Shown piece by piece: positions 15,320-24,700 of a DNA stretch of 49,986 nt; position 1 is the stretch's first letter; each line of letters begins with the position of its first letter. The notes under the pieces are model-generated. The model was not told the origin of the DNA and searched no databases. It was given only the letters and a program-made list of their open reading frames with translations. This stretch comes from a virus: IMG/VR virus record IMGVR_UViG_3300046721_000546, positions 1 to 49,986 of that record; one strand, given 5' to 3'. The position numbers were made by a program, and so were the translations under genes.

Positions 15320-16390
15320 ATGGCAATGCAAACGTTTGGCATGACGACTGCCCGACTTGCGAAATTCAAGGGTGAAATACTTTCGCACGCCGTGCCGCAG
15401 GAAGTATTGGGCCGCAGCGGGCGCCAGATCCCAATGCCCAAGAACAACTCTGACACGTACGTCGCGCGCCGCTGGCTGCCCTATGGCGCCACCGGGGCCA
15501 CGGCCTCGTCGCAGAACCAGTTTTTCCAGAACGGGCCGGGCGATCGGGGTAATATCATTGCCCAGGCGCACCAACTCTCCGAGGGCGTGACTCCGCCGCC
15601 GGATTCCATCGTGCCGTTGGACATCACCGTGGTCGTGCAGCAATTCGGCTGCCTCTACGGGTTCTCAGACAAGACCTACAACTTGTATGAGGACGACATC
15701 CCCAAGGCGATGATCGAACAGGCTGGCGAGCGGATGACGTTCGTCAACGAAATGATCGCCTACGGCGCGTTGCGGGCCTGCACCAACGTCTACTACGGCG
15801 GCGCCGGGACATCGATCTCCACGACCAATGGCGGGCTGACGCTGGGCCTCATCCGGCGCATCGCGCGGAATCTTCAGGCCAACCATGGCAAGCCCGTCAA
15901 CAAGGTTCTGAAGGCGAGCCAAAATTTCGGCACCGACCCGGTCGCCGAGGGCTTCACGGTTTACAGCCACACCGACCTTGAGCCTGACATCAGGGACTTG
16001 CCCAACTTCGTGCCCGCCGAGGCCTACGCGTCCGGATCGCCAATCCAGAACGAGATCGGCAAGTGCGAGCGGTTCCGCTTCATCACCTCGGCGGATCTCC
16101 CGTCCATCCAGGACGGTGGCGCTGGGGTGGGCGCCACCGGGCTATCGTCCACCACGGGCGCGAATATCGACATCTACCCGTTCATCGTCACGGCGCAGGA
16201 CGCCTGGGGGCAGATCGCGGTGCGCGGTCTCGGCGCGCTCGATCCGACATTCATTCCGCCCGGCGACAAAACCAAGTCTGACCCGCTGGGCCAGCGCGGT
16301 TACGTCGGCTGCGCGTGGTGGAAGGCCGTGATGATCGAAAATCAAGGCTGGATGGCCGTTGGCAACGTCGGTTCCAAAGTATTGGTCTGA
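15320..16390 (+). CDS. Major capsid protein, N4-gp56 family
   Basis: 356 residues with an AGGAG site 9 nt upstream. The sequence follows the N4-gp56 capsid family: FGMTTARLAKFKGEIL at the start, then NEMIAYGALRACTNVYYGG. The family core FTVYSHTDLEPDIRDLPNFV is followed by IQNEIGKCERFRFITSADLP and the closing IDIYPFIVTAQDAWGQIAVR. It has an HK97-type fold by family knowledge and forms the icosahedral shell. The 103-bp gap before it (15217-15319) holds only the ribosome-binding site and no clear promoter. Confidence 0.92.
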   Translation: MAMQTFGMTTARLAKFKGEILSHAVPQEVLGRSGRQIPMPKNNSDTYVARRWLPYGATGATASSQNQFFQNGPGDRGNIIAQAHQLSEGVTPPPDSIVPLDITVVVQQFGCLYGFSDKTYNLYEDDIPKAMIEQAGERMTFVNEMIAYGALRACTNVYYGGAGTSISTTNGGLTLGLIRRIARNLQANHGKPVNKVLKASQNFGTDPVAEGFTVYSHTDLEPDIRDLPNFVPAEAYASGSPIQNEIGKCERFRFITSADLPSIQDGGAGVGATGLSSTTGANIDIYPFIVTAQDAWGQIAVRGLGALDPTFIPPGDKTKSDPLGQRGYVGCAWWKAVMIENQGWMAVGNVGSKVLV

Positions 16391-16414
16391 GTGATCAAGT
16401 AAAGGAGGCATCCA

Positions 16415-16915
16415 ATGCTTGACACGATGAACAGATACCTCGCCGGCTTCAGGGAAGTGCGGTGGGCGCATGCCCTGCGCTCCTGCCTGATTCCGATCGG
16501 CGATCGTATGTCCTCGCAGGCTCTCACGCCCGCTGGCCTCGTCGTCGGCACAACTGACACCACGACGGCGAAGATCGGCGCGGCGGCGTTCCAGGCCTGC
16601 GCCAACGGTCGCATGGTGACGATCGCCGCCGGCACCGAATTGCCGAAACCGCTAGGCCTCAACGTGACTACCGGGTTTTTCGGCATCGGGTGCTGGTTCA
16701 CCGACAGCGCGGGCACCGTGACGTTCGCGCCCGGTCCCAACGGCACGACGGCGGGTAGCGCGGGGTTCCCGCAATTCCCGCGTGGGCAGGCGCTGATCGG
16801 CTTCATCACCGTGACGATCAGTGGCTCTTACATCGGCGGCACCACGCCACTGAGCGGCGCGACCACCGCCTATTTCTCGCCCACCGGGGCGTTCGATCCG
16901 ACGATCCTCGTTTGA
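16415..16915 (+). CDS. Capsid-associated protein, possible decoration protein (copy 1)
   Basis: 166 residues with a strong AAAGGAGG site. It is beta-rich with many Thr/Gly/Ala (GLVVGTTDTTTAKIGAAAFQ, then MVTIAAGTELPKP), ending in FITVTISGS and SPTGAFDPTILV. It is the same length and general pattern as the next gene, and both follow the capsid gene directly. A head decoration or stabilising role is inferred from position and composition only. Confidence 0.6.
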   Translation: MLDTMNRYLAGFREVRWAHALRSCLIPIGDRMSSQALTPAGLVVGTTDTTTAKIGAAAFQACANGRMVTIAAGTELPKPLGLNVTTGFFGIGCWFTDSAGTVTFAPGPNGTTAGSAGFPQFPRGQALIGFITVTISGSYIGGTTPLSGATTAYFSPTGAFDPTILV

Positions 16916-16927
16916 AAGGGGAATGAA

Positions 16928-17428
16928 ATGGCTACCCTCAACTTTGATTATGGTGTCACACAGAACCTGTCCAATGCGGGTGTGGTCGCCGGGACTACCT
17001 CGACCTACACGACGACGGCGGCGACTGTTTGCGCGATCCAGGGCAAGTTCGCGACCCCCCTGGCGGCGCAGACCGCGCAGCCGACGCCAACCACCGACGC
17101 GGTCACCGGGCAACCGTTTGTCGCCGTGCCGCCGAACAGCACATGCGTGCTGGTCCTCGGCGTTAACGCCGCTGGCGTGATCCAGATGGCGCAGGGACAG
17201 ATCCTGCCGACCACCACTGGCGTCACGACCACCGTGGGGGCGTTTCTGCGCGACCCGCAGTTCCCGCCGATCCCCGACAATTTCTGCGCGCTCGCGTATG
17301 CGATTGTGAGAACAGCACCAGCCGCCGCGCCGTGGACGCCGGGCACGGGTAGTTGGACAGCATCCGGCGTAGTTACGACTGCGTTTCAGAACGTTAGCCA
17401 ATTGCCATCTCGGCCACAGCTTTCCTGA
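16928..17428 (+). CDS. Capsid-associated protein, possible decoration protein (copy 2)
   Basis: 166 residues with AGGGGAA upstream. Aligned segments with the previous gene (GVVAGTTSTYTTTAATV; PQFPPIPDNFCALAYAIV) suggest an old tandem duplication. It is beta-rich with no motif for enzymatic function. A minus-strand homing-endonuclease-like gene begins its 3' end 13 bp downstream. Confidence 0.6.
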   Translation: MATLNFDYGVTQNLSNAGVVAGTTSTYTTTAATVCAIQGKFATPLAAQTAQPTPTTDAVTGQPFVAVPPNSTCVLVLGVNAAGVIQMAQGQILPTTTGVTTTVGAFLRDPQFPPIPDNFCALAYAIVRTAPAAAPWTPGTGSWTASGVVTTAFQNVSQLPSRPQLS

Positions 17429-17441
17429 TCTGGTGCCGTCG

Positions 17442-17978
17442 TCAGTCCCAACGGGCAAACGGCCCATGAATTCTGGCGGCGGCGTCCTGATAGGCCTGCG
17501 TGGCTTCCTCGATGGTATCGAAGGTGCCGAGGTATGCTTCCTTGTTCCTGGACCTGATCCTGGCCATGAAACCGCGCCCATGGGCCTGAACACCCTTGAC
17601 GCCAACCTTGTTGTCCCTCCGGACCAAGATGTTGGCCATGTTCAGACCGTTTGTCGCGGCTCGCAGATTGTCGATGCGGTTGTTCGCGGGGTTTCGATCA
17701 GCATGATCGATGGTGTCAGGAAGCGGTTCGCCGTGGGTCAGAAGCCAAATCAACCTATGTGCGTAGTATGGGTGGTTCTGGAGTCGGATGAGGATATATC
17801 CGGCCTTTGTCACCGCCCCCGCGGGCTTCCCTACATTCTTGGCGTTCCATGACCGGAATGTCCGTTCGCTGTCAAACATCTCTCGCGGTCTCGGCAGCCA
17901 GGTCAGGGCGCCGGTTTCGGGGTCATAAGCCAGCAACTGGCGCACGAGGTCGCGAGGCGGTAATGGCTTGGGAAGCAC
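17442..17978 (-). CDS. HNH homing endonuclease with AP2-like C-terminus
   Basis: 178 residues on the minus strand, GTG start with GGAGG 7 nt upstream. The HNH core is AHRLIWLLTHGEPLPDTI, then DHADRNPANNRIDNLR: His74, Asp91-His92 and Asn100 fit the metal-binding nuclease motif. The C-terminal part (about 125-170: VGVKGVQAHGRGFMARI, then LGTFDTIEEATQAYQDAAA) is an AP2/NUMOD-like DNA-binding module. Free-standing homing endonucleases cut phages lacking them and spread by repair. It runs against the structural operon. Confidence 0.9.
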   Translation of the reverse strand: MLPKPLPPRDLVRQLLAYDPETGALTWLPRPREMFDSERTFRSWNAKNVGKPAGAVTKAGYILIRLQNHPYYAHRLIWLLTHGEPLPDTIDHADRNPANNRIDNLRAATNGLNMANILVRRDNKVGVKGVQAHGRGFMARIRSRNKEAYLGTFDTIEEATQAYQDAAARIHGPFARWD

Positions 17979-18094
17979 GTCGATCCTCCACCCTAGGGTC
18001 AGTGTCAGGACGCTCAGAGCCGGTTCAACGGCCTGGGCGTCCGCCTCTGATCATGAATGAACCGTCCCGTAACGGCAACAGTCAGAGGTGATGC

Positions 18095-18595
18095 ATGCCG
18101 CCGTTTCAGAAGAAAGAAGCCCACAACAGCGATGTCGCTGTCGAGCAATATGAACCCATCGCCGACCCAAAGGATTACGATGGCGATATCATCCTCGCGG
18201 ACAAGGACCTGATCGCCAAGGACTACGCCGATGAGTTGGCTTTTATGAACGAACCGATCGAGATCCGCCTGCAACCCTCGACTGACAGGAACGCCGCCAT
18301 GTCGTTTCCCGTGTGGGTGAACGGCAAGCCAGCCGAGGTGATGACCAACGGGCGCTGGCGAGAATTGGGCTGGCTGCCGGTGGCGACGAACCTCACGGTG
18401 CGCCGGTCGGTGCTGGAGATCATCCTGCGCGCCAAGGTCGACACCGTGAACACGCAGATTTTCGGTTCCGACACAGAGCGGCCCGAAAACAAGACGCCGC
18501 GCTTCACGACGCCGGTTCATTCCGTGTCCGTGCTGTCCGATCCGAACCCCAAGGGACCGGCGTGGATGACCGAGGTCATTCGCAGGACGTATTGA
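18095..18595 (+). CDS. Structural protein of unknown function
   Basis: 166 residues from the ATG at 18095 (ATG at 18091 is out of frame with it), with AGAGG upstream. A charged N-terminus precedes a beta-rich middle (IEIRLQPSTDRNAAMSFPVW, then GKPAEVMTNGRWRELGWLPV) and a C-terminal helix VLEIILRAKVDTV. Its place between capsid and adaptor genes suggests a head or neck protein. Confidence 0.6.
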   Translation: MPPFQKKEAHNSDVAVEQYEPIADPKDYDGDIILADKDLIAKDYADELAFMNEPIEIRLQPSTDRNAAMSFPVWVNGKPAEVMTNGRWRELGWLPVATNLTVRRSVLEIILRAKVDTVNTQIFGSDTERPENKTPRFTTPVHSVSVLSDPNPKGPAWMTEVIRRTY

Positions 18596-18596
18596 C

Positions 18597-19328
18597 GTGA
18601 CCTACCTGGAAATGTGCCGCGTGGCGATCATGAATTGCGGCGTGGCGCCGTTCGCCGCCCTCAACACGGTGCTGCCGACCGTGGTCGGGGCCACCGGCAG
18701 CGTCGGCAGGGTCACCGCGTGGGTCAAGGACGCATATTCCGACATCGTGATGGAACACGACGACTGGGAATGGCTGCGGTCCAGCAACATGCTGGGGGCC
18801 GGCGTTTCGTTCCAGACCGTCGCCGGGCAGGCCAGCTACCCGCTGGGCACCGGGCCGGGAACGGTGGGCGTGGTCGCCGACCGGCTTGGCAAGTGGGCTG
18901 AACACACGTTCCGCGATCACACGACATCAGTCGGGTTTGTCAACGAAAACTACCTCGATGACATCCCCTACGATCAATGGCGCAACGATTACATGTATGG
19001 GGCGCAGCGCAACGTGAAGACGCGCCCGATCGTCATCGCCATTGGCCCGGATCTGAGCCTCAATCTGGGTCCGCCGCCGAACGATCAATACACCGTCACC
19101 GGAGATTATTTCGTCGTGCCGCCGGATCTGACGGCTGACGCGGACGTGCCGTTCGGCCTGCCGACGCGGTTTCACATGCTGATCGTCTACAGGACGATGA
19201 TGAAATACGGCCAGTATGAGTCCGCGCAAGAGGTTTACACGCGCGGCCAGGAGGAGAACGCGGGCATGTATTCGCGCTTGCAGCTTCTTCGCGCGCCGCG
19301 GGTGAGCTGGGGAGCCGCGCTGGCATGA
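18597..19328 (+). CDS. Head-tail adaptor-like protein
   Basis: 243 residues from a GTG, with AGGA upstream. The helical pattern (YLEMCRVAIMNCGVAPFAAL; VTAWVKDAYSDIVMEHDDWEWL; then a C-terminal helix set MLIVYRTMMKYGQYESAQEV) resembles the portal-adaptor proteins of short-tailed phages (T7 gp11/P22 gp4-like), where a helical bundle flanks a beta domain. It would ring the portal exit. The match is by architecture and position, not by a clear motif. Its stop overlaps the next ATG. Confidence 0.55.
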   Translation: MTYLEMCRVAIMNCGVAPFAALNTVLPTVVGATGSVGRVTAWVKDAYSDIVMEHDDWEWLRSSNMLGAGVSFQTVAGQASYPLGTGPGTVGVVADRLGKWAEHTFRDHTTSVGFVNENYLDDIPYDQWRNDYMYGAQRNVKTRPIVIAIGPDLSLNLGPPPNDQYTVTGDYFVVPPDLTADADVPFGLPTRFHMLIVYRTMMKYGQYESAQEVYTRGQEENAGMYSRLQLLRAPRVSWGAALA

Positions 19329-19882
19329 CGCTCATTCTGGAAGGTCCGTCCACCGACCCGGACGCCCCGGTCATCACGCCGATCGCGCTGTCCGAGGACA
19401 TCAACACCGAACTAACGTCTTTTTGGCTGCCACTGGCCGGCGGCACGATCGTCGGCAGGCTGCTGCTCTCCGTCGACCCCTTGGTGCCGCTTGAGGCGGC
19501 GAGCAAGCGATACGTCGACAATCGGGCGCCGCTGGGCGGTCCCTACCTTCCGCTCGCCGGGGGCAGCATGCAGGGCGGTCTGACACTGGCCGGCGACCCG
19601 CTGATGCCGCTACACGCCGTCCCGCTGCGTTACCTTCAGGCCAATTACGCCCCGGTCGGCGTGTATGTGCTGAAGAACGGCGACACGATGACCGGGCCGC
19701 TGACACTGCCGGCTGATCCGCTCGCGGACATGCAGGCGGCGACGAAGCAATACGTCGATCACAAGTCCGGAGCGGGCCTGTCTGAGGCGCCGATGACCGG
19801 CCTGACCTACGGCAGACAGTCCGCGGCCTGGAATCAGGTGATCGCCGCGAACAACGACATCGTCGATGGCGGTAATTTTTGA
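19325..19882 (+). CDS. Tail-fibre protein made of three MTGPL-type repeats
   Basis: 185 residues. Three repeats are visible: LPLAGGTIVGRLLLSVDPLV with ASKRYVDN, LPLAGGSMQGGLTLAGDPLM with VPLRYLQAN, and NGDTMTGPLTLPADPLA with ATKQYVDH. The repeat is a common trimeric-fibre shaft element. No tip or chaperone domain is present, so it may be a connecting fibre or a spacer for a larger fibre. Confidence 0.7.
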   Translation: MTLILEGPSTDPDAPVITPIALSEDINTELTSFWLPLAGGTIVGRLLLSVDPLVPLEAASKRYVDNRAPLGGPYLPLAGGSMQGGLTLAGDPLMPLHAVPLRYLQANYAPVGVYVLKNGDTMTGPLTLPADPLADMQAATKQYVDHKSGAGLSEAPMTGLTYGRQSAAWNQVIAANNDIVDGGNF

Positions 19883-19913
19883 TTACGACATCAGAACATA
19901 GGGGTATCTTCTA

Positions 19914-21200
19914 GTGGCCGATATCCTCCGCATCAAACGACGCGTGACCGGTGCCCCGGGCGCCCCCTCCGGGCTGGCGAACGCGGAAATCGCCTACAAC
20001 GAGGTCGACCACATCCTTTATTACGGCGAGGGAACGGGCGGCGGTGGGGGAACCGCTTCGATCGTCGCGGCCATCGGCGGGCAGGGTCTCGCCTACACGT
20101 CGCTGCCGGCGATGGACGGCACCGCGTTCGCGGGAGGAGCCTCGCTGTGGTCGCGCGGCGATCATGTGCATCCCACCGACACCACGCGCGCGGCGGCATC
20201 CTCGGTCCCCGGGCCGTCGGTCACCCCGCCGGCCATGGATGGAACCCAGACGATCGGGGTGCTGGCGACCTACGCGCACGGCGACCACATCCATCCGACC
20301 GATACCAGCCGCTACGCCGCGAGCAATCCGTCAGGATACCAGACGGCGGCACAGGTCGTGGCGGTCAGGCTGGACCAGTTCGCCGCGCCCACCGCGCCGG
20401 TCAACTGGAACAACCAACCGCTGCAAAATCTGGCGGAGCCAAGCAACAATTCGGACGCCGCCACGAAGCACTACGTGGACGGCGCGTCGCAGGGACTGGC
20501 ATCCAAGGCCGCCGTGCAGGCCGCGACGACGGTCAATATCGCGCTGTCGGGGTTACAGAGCATTGACGGCTACCCGACCGGCGCGGGCGACCGCATCCTG
20601 GTCAAAGACCAGACGACGCAGGCCAACAACGGGATCTATGTGGCCTCGGCCACCGGCTGGAATCGCGCGACCGACATGGCCACCTGGGCACAGGTGCCCA
20701 ACGCTTACGTGTTCGTTTCGCAGGGCACGGTCAACCAGAACAGTTCCTGGGTCTGCACCTCGACGCTGACCGGCGGCACGATCGGCGTCACCGCGGTGAC
20801 CTGGGTGCAGTTCTCGCAGGCGGCGGTCGCGACGGCGGGCGCGGGCCTCAGCAAGGTCGGCAATCGCTTCGATGTCATCGGCACCGCCGGGCGCATCGCA
20901 GTCGGCGCGGCGGTGGACATCGACACCAACTATGTCGGTCAGATCAGCATCGTCACGCTGGGGACGGTGGGCACGGGGACGTGGAACGCGACGACCATCG
21001 CCATGGCGCGTGGCGGCACGGGCGCCACGAGCATCCCCACGGGCTACGTGACCAGCAACGGGTCGGTGCTGTCCTCGGTCGCCAGCATCCCCAACAGCGG
21101 CATCTCAGGCCTCGGAACGATGGCCACGCAGGACGCGACCAACGTCGCGATCGTCGGCGGCTCGATCAACAACGTGACGTTCGACTGCGGCGTTTTTTAG
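19914..21200 (+). CDS. Tail fibre with N-terminal anchor and DHxHP repeats
   Basis: 428 residues from a GTG. The N-terminus (MADILRIKRRVTGAPGAPSG, then AEIAYNEVDHILYYGEG) matches that of the giant spike at 21763, so it is a shared anchor. Two copies of a metal-binding-looking motif follow (GDHVHPTDTTR and GDHIHPTDTSR), typical of long-fibre tips with HxH sites. Then come an ATKHYVDG repeat and a C-terminal beta-helix-like part (MATQDATNVAIVGGSINNV). It probably binds host surface. A minus-strand endonuclease-like gene begins just after. Confidence 0.75.
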   Translation: MADILRIKRRVTGAPGAPSGLANAEIAYNEVDHILYYGEGTGGGGGTASIVAAIGGQGLAYTSLPAMDGTAFAGGASLWSRGDHVHPTDTTRAAASSVPGPSVTPPAMDGTQTIGVLATYAHGDHIHPTDTSRYAASNPSGYQTAAQVVAVRLDQFAAPTAPVNWNNQPLQNLAEPSNNSDAATKHYVDGASQGLASKAAVQAATTVNIALSGLQSIDGYPTGAGDRILVKDQTTQANNGIYVASATGWNRATDMATWAQVPNAYVFVSQGTVNQNSSWVCTSTLTGGTIGVTAVTWVQFSQAAVATAGAGLSKVGNRFDVIGTAGRIAVGAAVDIDTNYVGQISIVTLGTVGTGTWNATTIAMARGGTGATSIPTGYVTSNGSVLSSVASIPNSGISGLGTMATQDATNVAIVGGSINNVTFDCGVF

Positions 21201-21220
21201 AGACGATGTTGAAACGACAA

Positions 21221-21733
21221 TCAGCCGGGATAGTCTTGTTCGCCAGGGTAGGCCCATGTGGTTCGTCCGTCTCGGATGACTCTTCTGCGTCCGGTTGCCG
21301 TGGCGGACAGCCGGTCGGCCATTTGCGGTCCCTTTGGTCTGCCGGACTGGAACGCGATGGTCTTTGCCCTGCGGGCCTCGCGTCCCTGTTCATCCTGTGT
21401 GGCCCAGTAGTTTTTGCCATACGCCGGATTCTTGGAGCCTTTTGGGGGGTAGTTACGGGCGCGATCAGCGCGGTTCTGTTCAGCGAGGGTTATCGACACA
21501 TTGCCGGGTTCATACCCTCCACGGTCGCCTTGACGCGCCATGACATATTGACCGCGTCTCCAGCCACGCCTCTCCCATTGGCCGCTTTCCTGCCACAGGG
21601 TCCACCATTGATCGAAGGTCAGGGCAAAGGGGATATCGCGCGCTCTGGCATTCGATTTGTGCGCGGCAAAGAGAAACCTGGGGGTCCGGCTGTTCCGGGC
21701 GCGCCATTGTTTCATACGTTCAGGCGTCGGCAT
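21221..21733 (-). CDS. Homing-endonuclease-like protein with NUMOD3-like motif
   Basis: 170 residues on the minus strand, ATG with AAGGGAG 6 nt upstream. Residues about 18-88 (FLFAAHKSNARARDIPFALT, then a GQYVMARQGDRGGYEPGNVS core) look like phage intron/homing nuclease relatives. Residues about 98-107 (GSKNPAYGKN) match the NUMOD3 DNA-binding motif. The nuclease class cannot be named from sequence alone. It sits between two fibre genes that share an N-terminal anchor. Confidence 0.65.
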   Translation of the reverse strand: MPTPERMKQWRARNSRTPRFLFAAHKSNARARDIPFALTFDQWWTLWQESGQWERRGWRRGQYVMARQGDRGGYEPGNVSITLAEQNRADRARNYPPKGSKNPAYGKNYWATQDEQGREARRAKTIAFQSGRPKGPQMADRLSATATGRRRVIRDGRTTWAYPGEQDYPG

Positions 21734-21762
21734 TTGTGTCTCCCTTCGAGAGGCACGTTGTA

Positions 21763-24700
21763 GTGGCTGATCTGCTACGCATCAAGCGGCGACCCGCCGG
21801 GGGCGCCGCCGGGGCGCCCGCCTCGCTGCTGTCGTCCGAGGTCGCTTTCAATGAGGTTGACCGGACGCTCTACTATGGCCTCGACAATGCCGGTGGGGTC
21901 ACGACCAACATTATCCCGATCGCCGGTTCCGGCGCGTTCCTGCCGCTGTCGGGAGGACGGTTAAGCGGCGGGCTGAGTTTCGGCGTGGCCACGGTGTCGA
22001 ACCCCACCGACATGTCGCGGCATATCTCGCTGTTCGACGGCTGGGGCGGCTTCAGCATCACGGGTGGCACGCTCAACCTCGTCTCTGGCGGCATGCTCAC
22101 GATGTTGTTCCAAGGTGCCACCGCCACCATGGGGACGGGCGTCGGCCTGTATCTCGATCACGATCCGGTCAACGCGACAGAAGCGGTGCCGAAACAATAC
22201 CTCGACAATAATTACAGCACGAATACGCAGGGTGACGCCCGTTGGGTCAACGTGACCGGCGACACGATGACTGGCCCTCTGGGCATCGCCGATACTTCAT
22301 CAAGTCCGTTGGTCATCCTGGGCAACCCGGTGATGCCGGGTATTCCGCCGCCCGCGCCAAGCGTCCGCTTCATCGGGGCGCACAACAACGACGGCATGTT
22401 TCTTGTCGATGCTTTTGGCAACGGCGGGTCAGGCGGCGGTGGGTTCTTCATGGCTCGCTCCACGGGAGGCGATGCGGGCGCGCCAGGCGCCGTCGCCGCC
22501 GGCCAGCGCATGGGCGGGTTACGGTTCTCCGGTTATGGCACTACGGGTTACGGTACGGCGCGTGCGGTCATCCAGGCGTTCGCGGCGGAAACCTTCACCG
22601 ATGCCGCGCAAGGTGTTTATTTTAGCTTCCTCACCACGGCCATCGGGACCGCGACGCCGCTGGAGCGGCTGCGGTTGACTGATGCCGGCGCATTATTGTT
22701 ACAGGTTGGTGATCCAACGCAGCCCCTTCAGGCGGTGCCAAAACAATACCTCGACAATAATTACAGCACGAACGCGCAGGGCGACGCGCGCTGGGTGAAT
22801 GTTTCCGGCGACACGATGACCGGCCAACTCAACATCGCCAACAACAACAGCGCCCTGAGTTTCAAAGACGCCAGCGGCGGCGATGTCAGGTTTATCGTCG
22901 GCTCCGACAATCATCTCGGCGTTTATAGCACGGGGTCCGCTGGCGCGACCAACGTGGTCATACTGGACTTCTACGCTCGTAACGACAGCCCGCTGGTGAC
23001 CTTTAGCCAGTCCACGACGTTCTCAAAAGATGTGACGCTATGGGGAACACTTACCTCGAACTCCAGCATCAACCTGAACAACGGCGTCGGCAACGACCCC
23101 AATGACCGCTCGCGCGGCATCACGCTCTGGGGTCCGACGGTCGGCACTGGTTACGGTTTCGCGGTCACCGCCTACACGCTGAACTATGCCGTGCAGGGCG
23201 GCAGTCAGAGCCGACACGACTTTTACTCGGACACCGATCTGCTGTTCAGGGTGGGTGGTGATCAGGTCCAACTCTATCGGCCCATGATACTGGCCCGCGA
23301 CCCGATCGCCGCGATGGAAGCGGTCACGCTGCAATACCTCACGGCCAACACGATCAGCGCGGGCGGTGGGGACGCGCGCTGGGTCAACGTGACCGGCGAC
23401 ACGATGACGGGGTTGTTGGGCATCGCGGCGCCGGATACGCCCACGACCGCGCAACTGGTGCTCAACCCGACCGCGACCGGCGCGGTCAGGCTTGAGAGTA
23501 AAATCCGCTTCTACGGCTCGTTCGATTACGCGGGCGACACGACGCCGCGTTTCGCCGCCTCGATCCGGGGCGGGTTCCAGGGCGGCGCGTGGGGCAGTGA
23601 GCACCTCGACATCTGGGTCAGCAACCAGACCAACGACGCCAACACAGACGCCAATCAGTCACGGGTCGCGCGGTTCAATCTGAACGGGCTTACTCTCGCG
23701 AACGGGCTGTCGGTCGGGGGAGACTCGGGCCTGCACAACGTCTTCCTCGACGGCAATATGGGGATCATCTATCGCGGCCTCTCTGGCGCCACACAAAGAT
23801 GGGTGGGTTTTGGTTACAACGGCGCCCTGAACCTCTACATCGACGGTGCTTACACGAGCGACCTCGCGACCACGGCATGGGTCGATGGGGCCTACCTCAG
23901 GCTAACAGGCGGCAACGTCACCGGACACACAACCTTCTCCGGTGCCAACCCGCAAATATCCCTGAACAGCACGACAGGTGATTATCGTTCGCTCTCATTT
24001 GAGACCAACGGGCTATGGCGTTGGCATTTCACCGTCACGGCAGGAGAGAGCACCGGCAACGTCGGCAGTGACTTCACGATCAGCCGCATGGGAGACAACG
24101 GCAGTCCAATCGACGCGCCACTGAGGATCATGCGGAACTCCGGGCGGATGTATTTGCAGTCGGGCAACGACCCGATGGAAATCCTCAGTCCAGCCGGGAC
24201 CGGCGCGCGTTACCGCAGCACGATCAACGGGCTGCGCACATGGAGCGCTGGGACATGGACGGATGGCAGCTATTCCATCGGCGATGAGAGCGCGGCACAG
24301 TTACGGTTGACCATCGACACGTCAGGCAACACCACGCTCAATGGCGGTCTGACGGTTGCCGCGCGCTCGACGCTCAACGGCATCTGGCTGAACAACCACG
24401 TGTCGAACACCGCCACCGATCTGACCGGCGGCATCGACATGTATGGCGGCAGCTATGGCTTCAGCATCACTGGTGGCACGCTCAATATCATCGCTGGTGG
24501 CGCGGTCTGGTTCTATCCGGCTGGCACCCAGATCGCGGCTTTCAACAACGTTGGACTAAGCTTCGTGAGCGGCACCACGGTTGTGCTGGGCCGCGATCCA
24601 TCCGCCGCGATGGAAGCGGCGACAAAACAATACGTCGATAGCCGCGCGCGGCTCTATACCAACGTCAAAGACTACGGCGCCACGGGCAACGGCTCGACCG

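Noticed and set aside
17433-17852. Plus-strand frame across the HNH gene
   Set aside because: Shadow of the clear minus-strand HNH endonuclease, which has its own GGAGG site.
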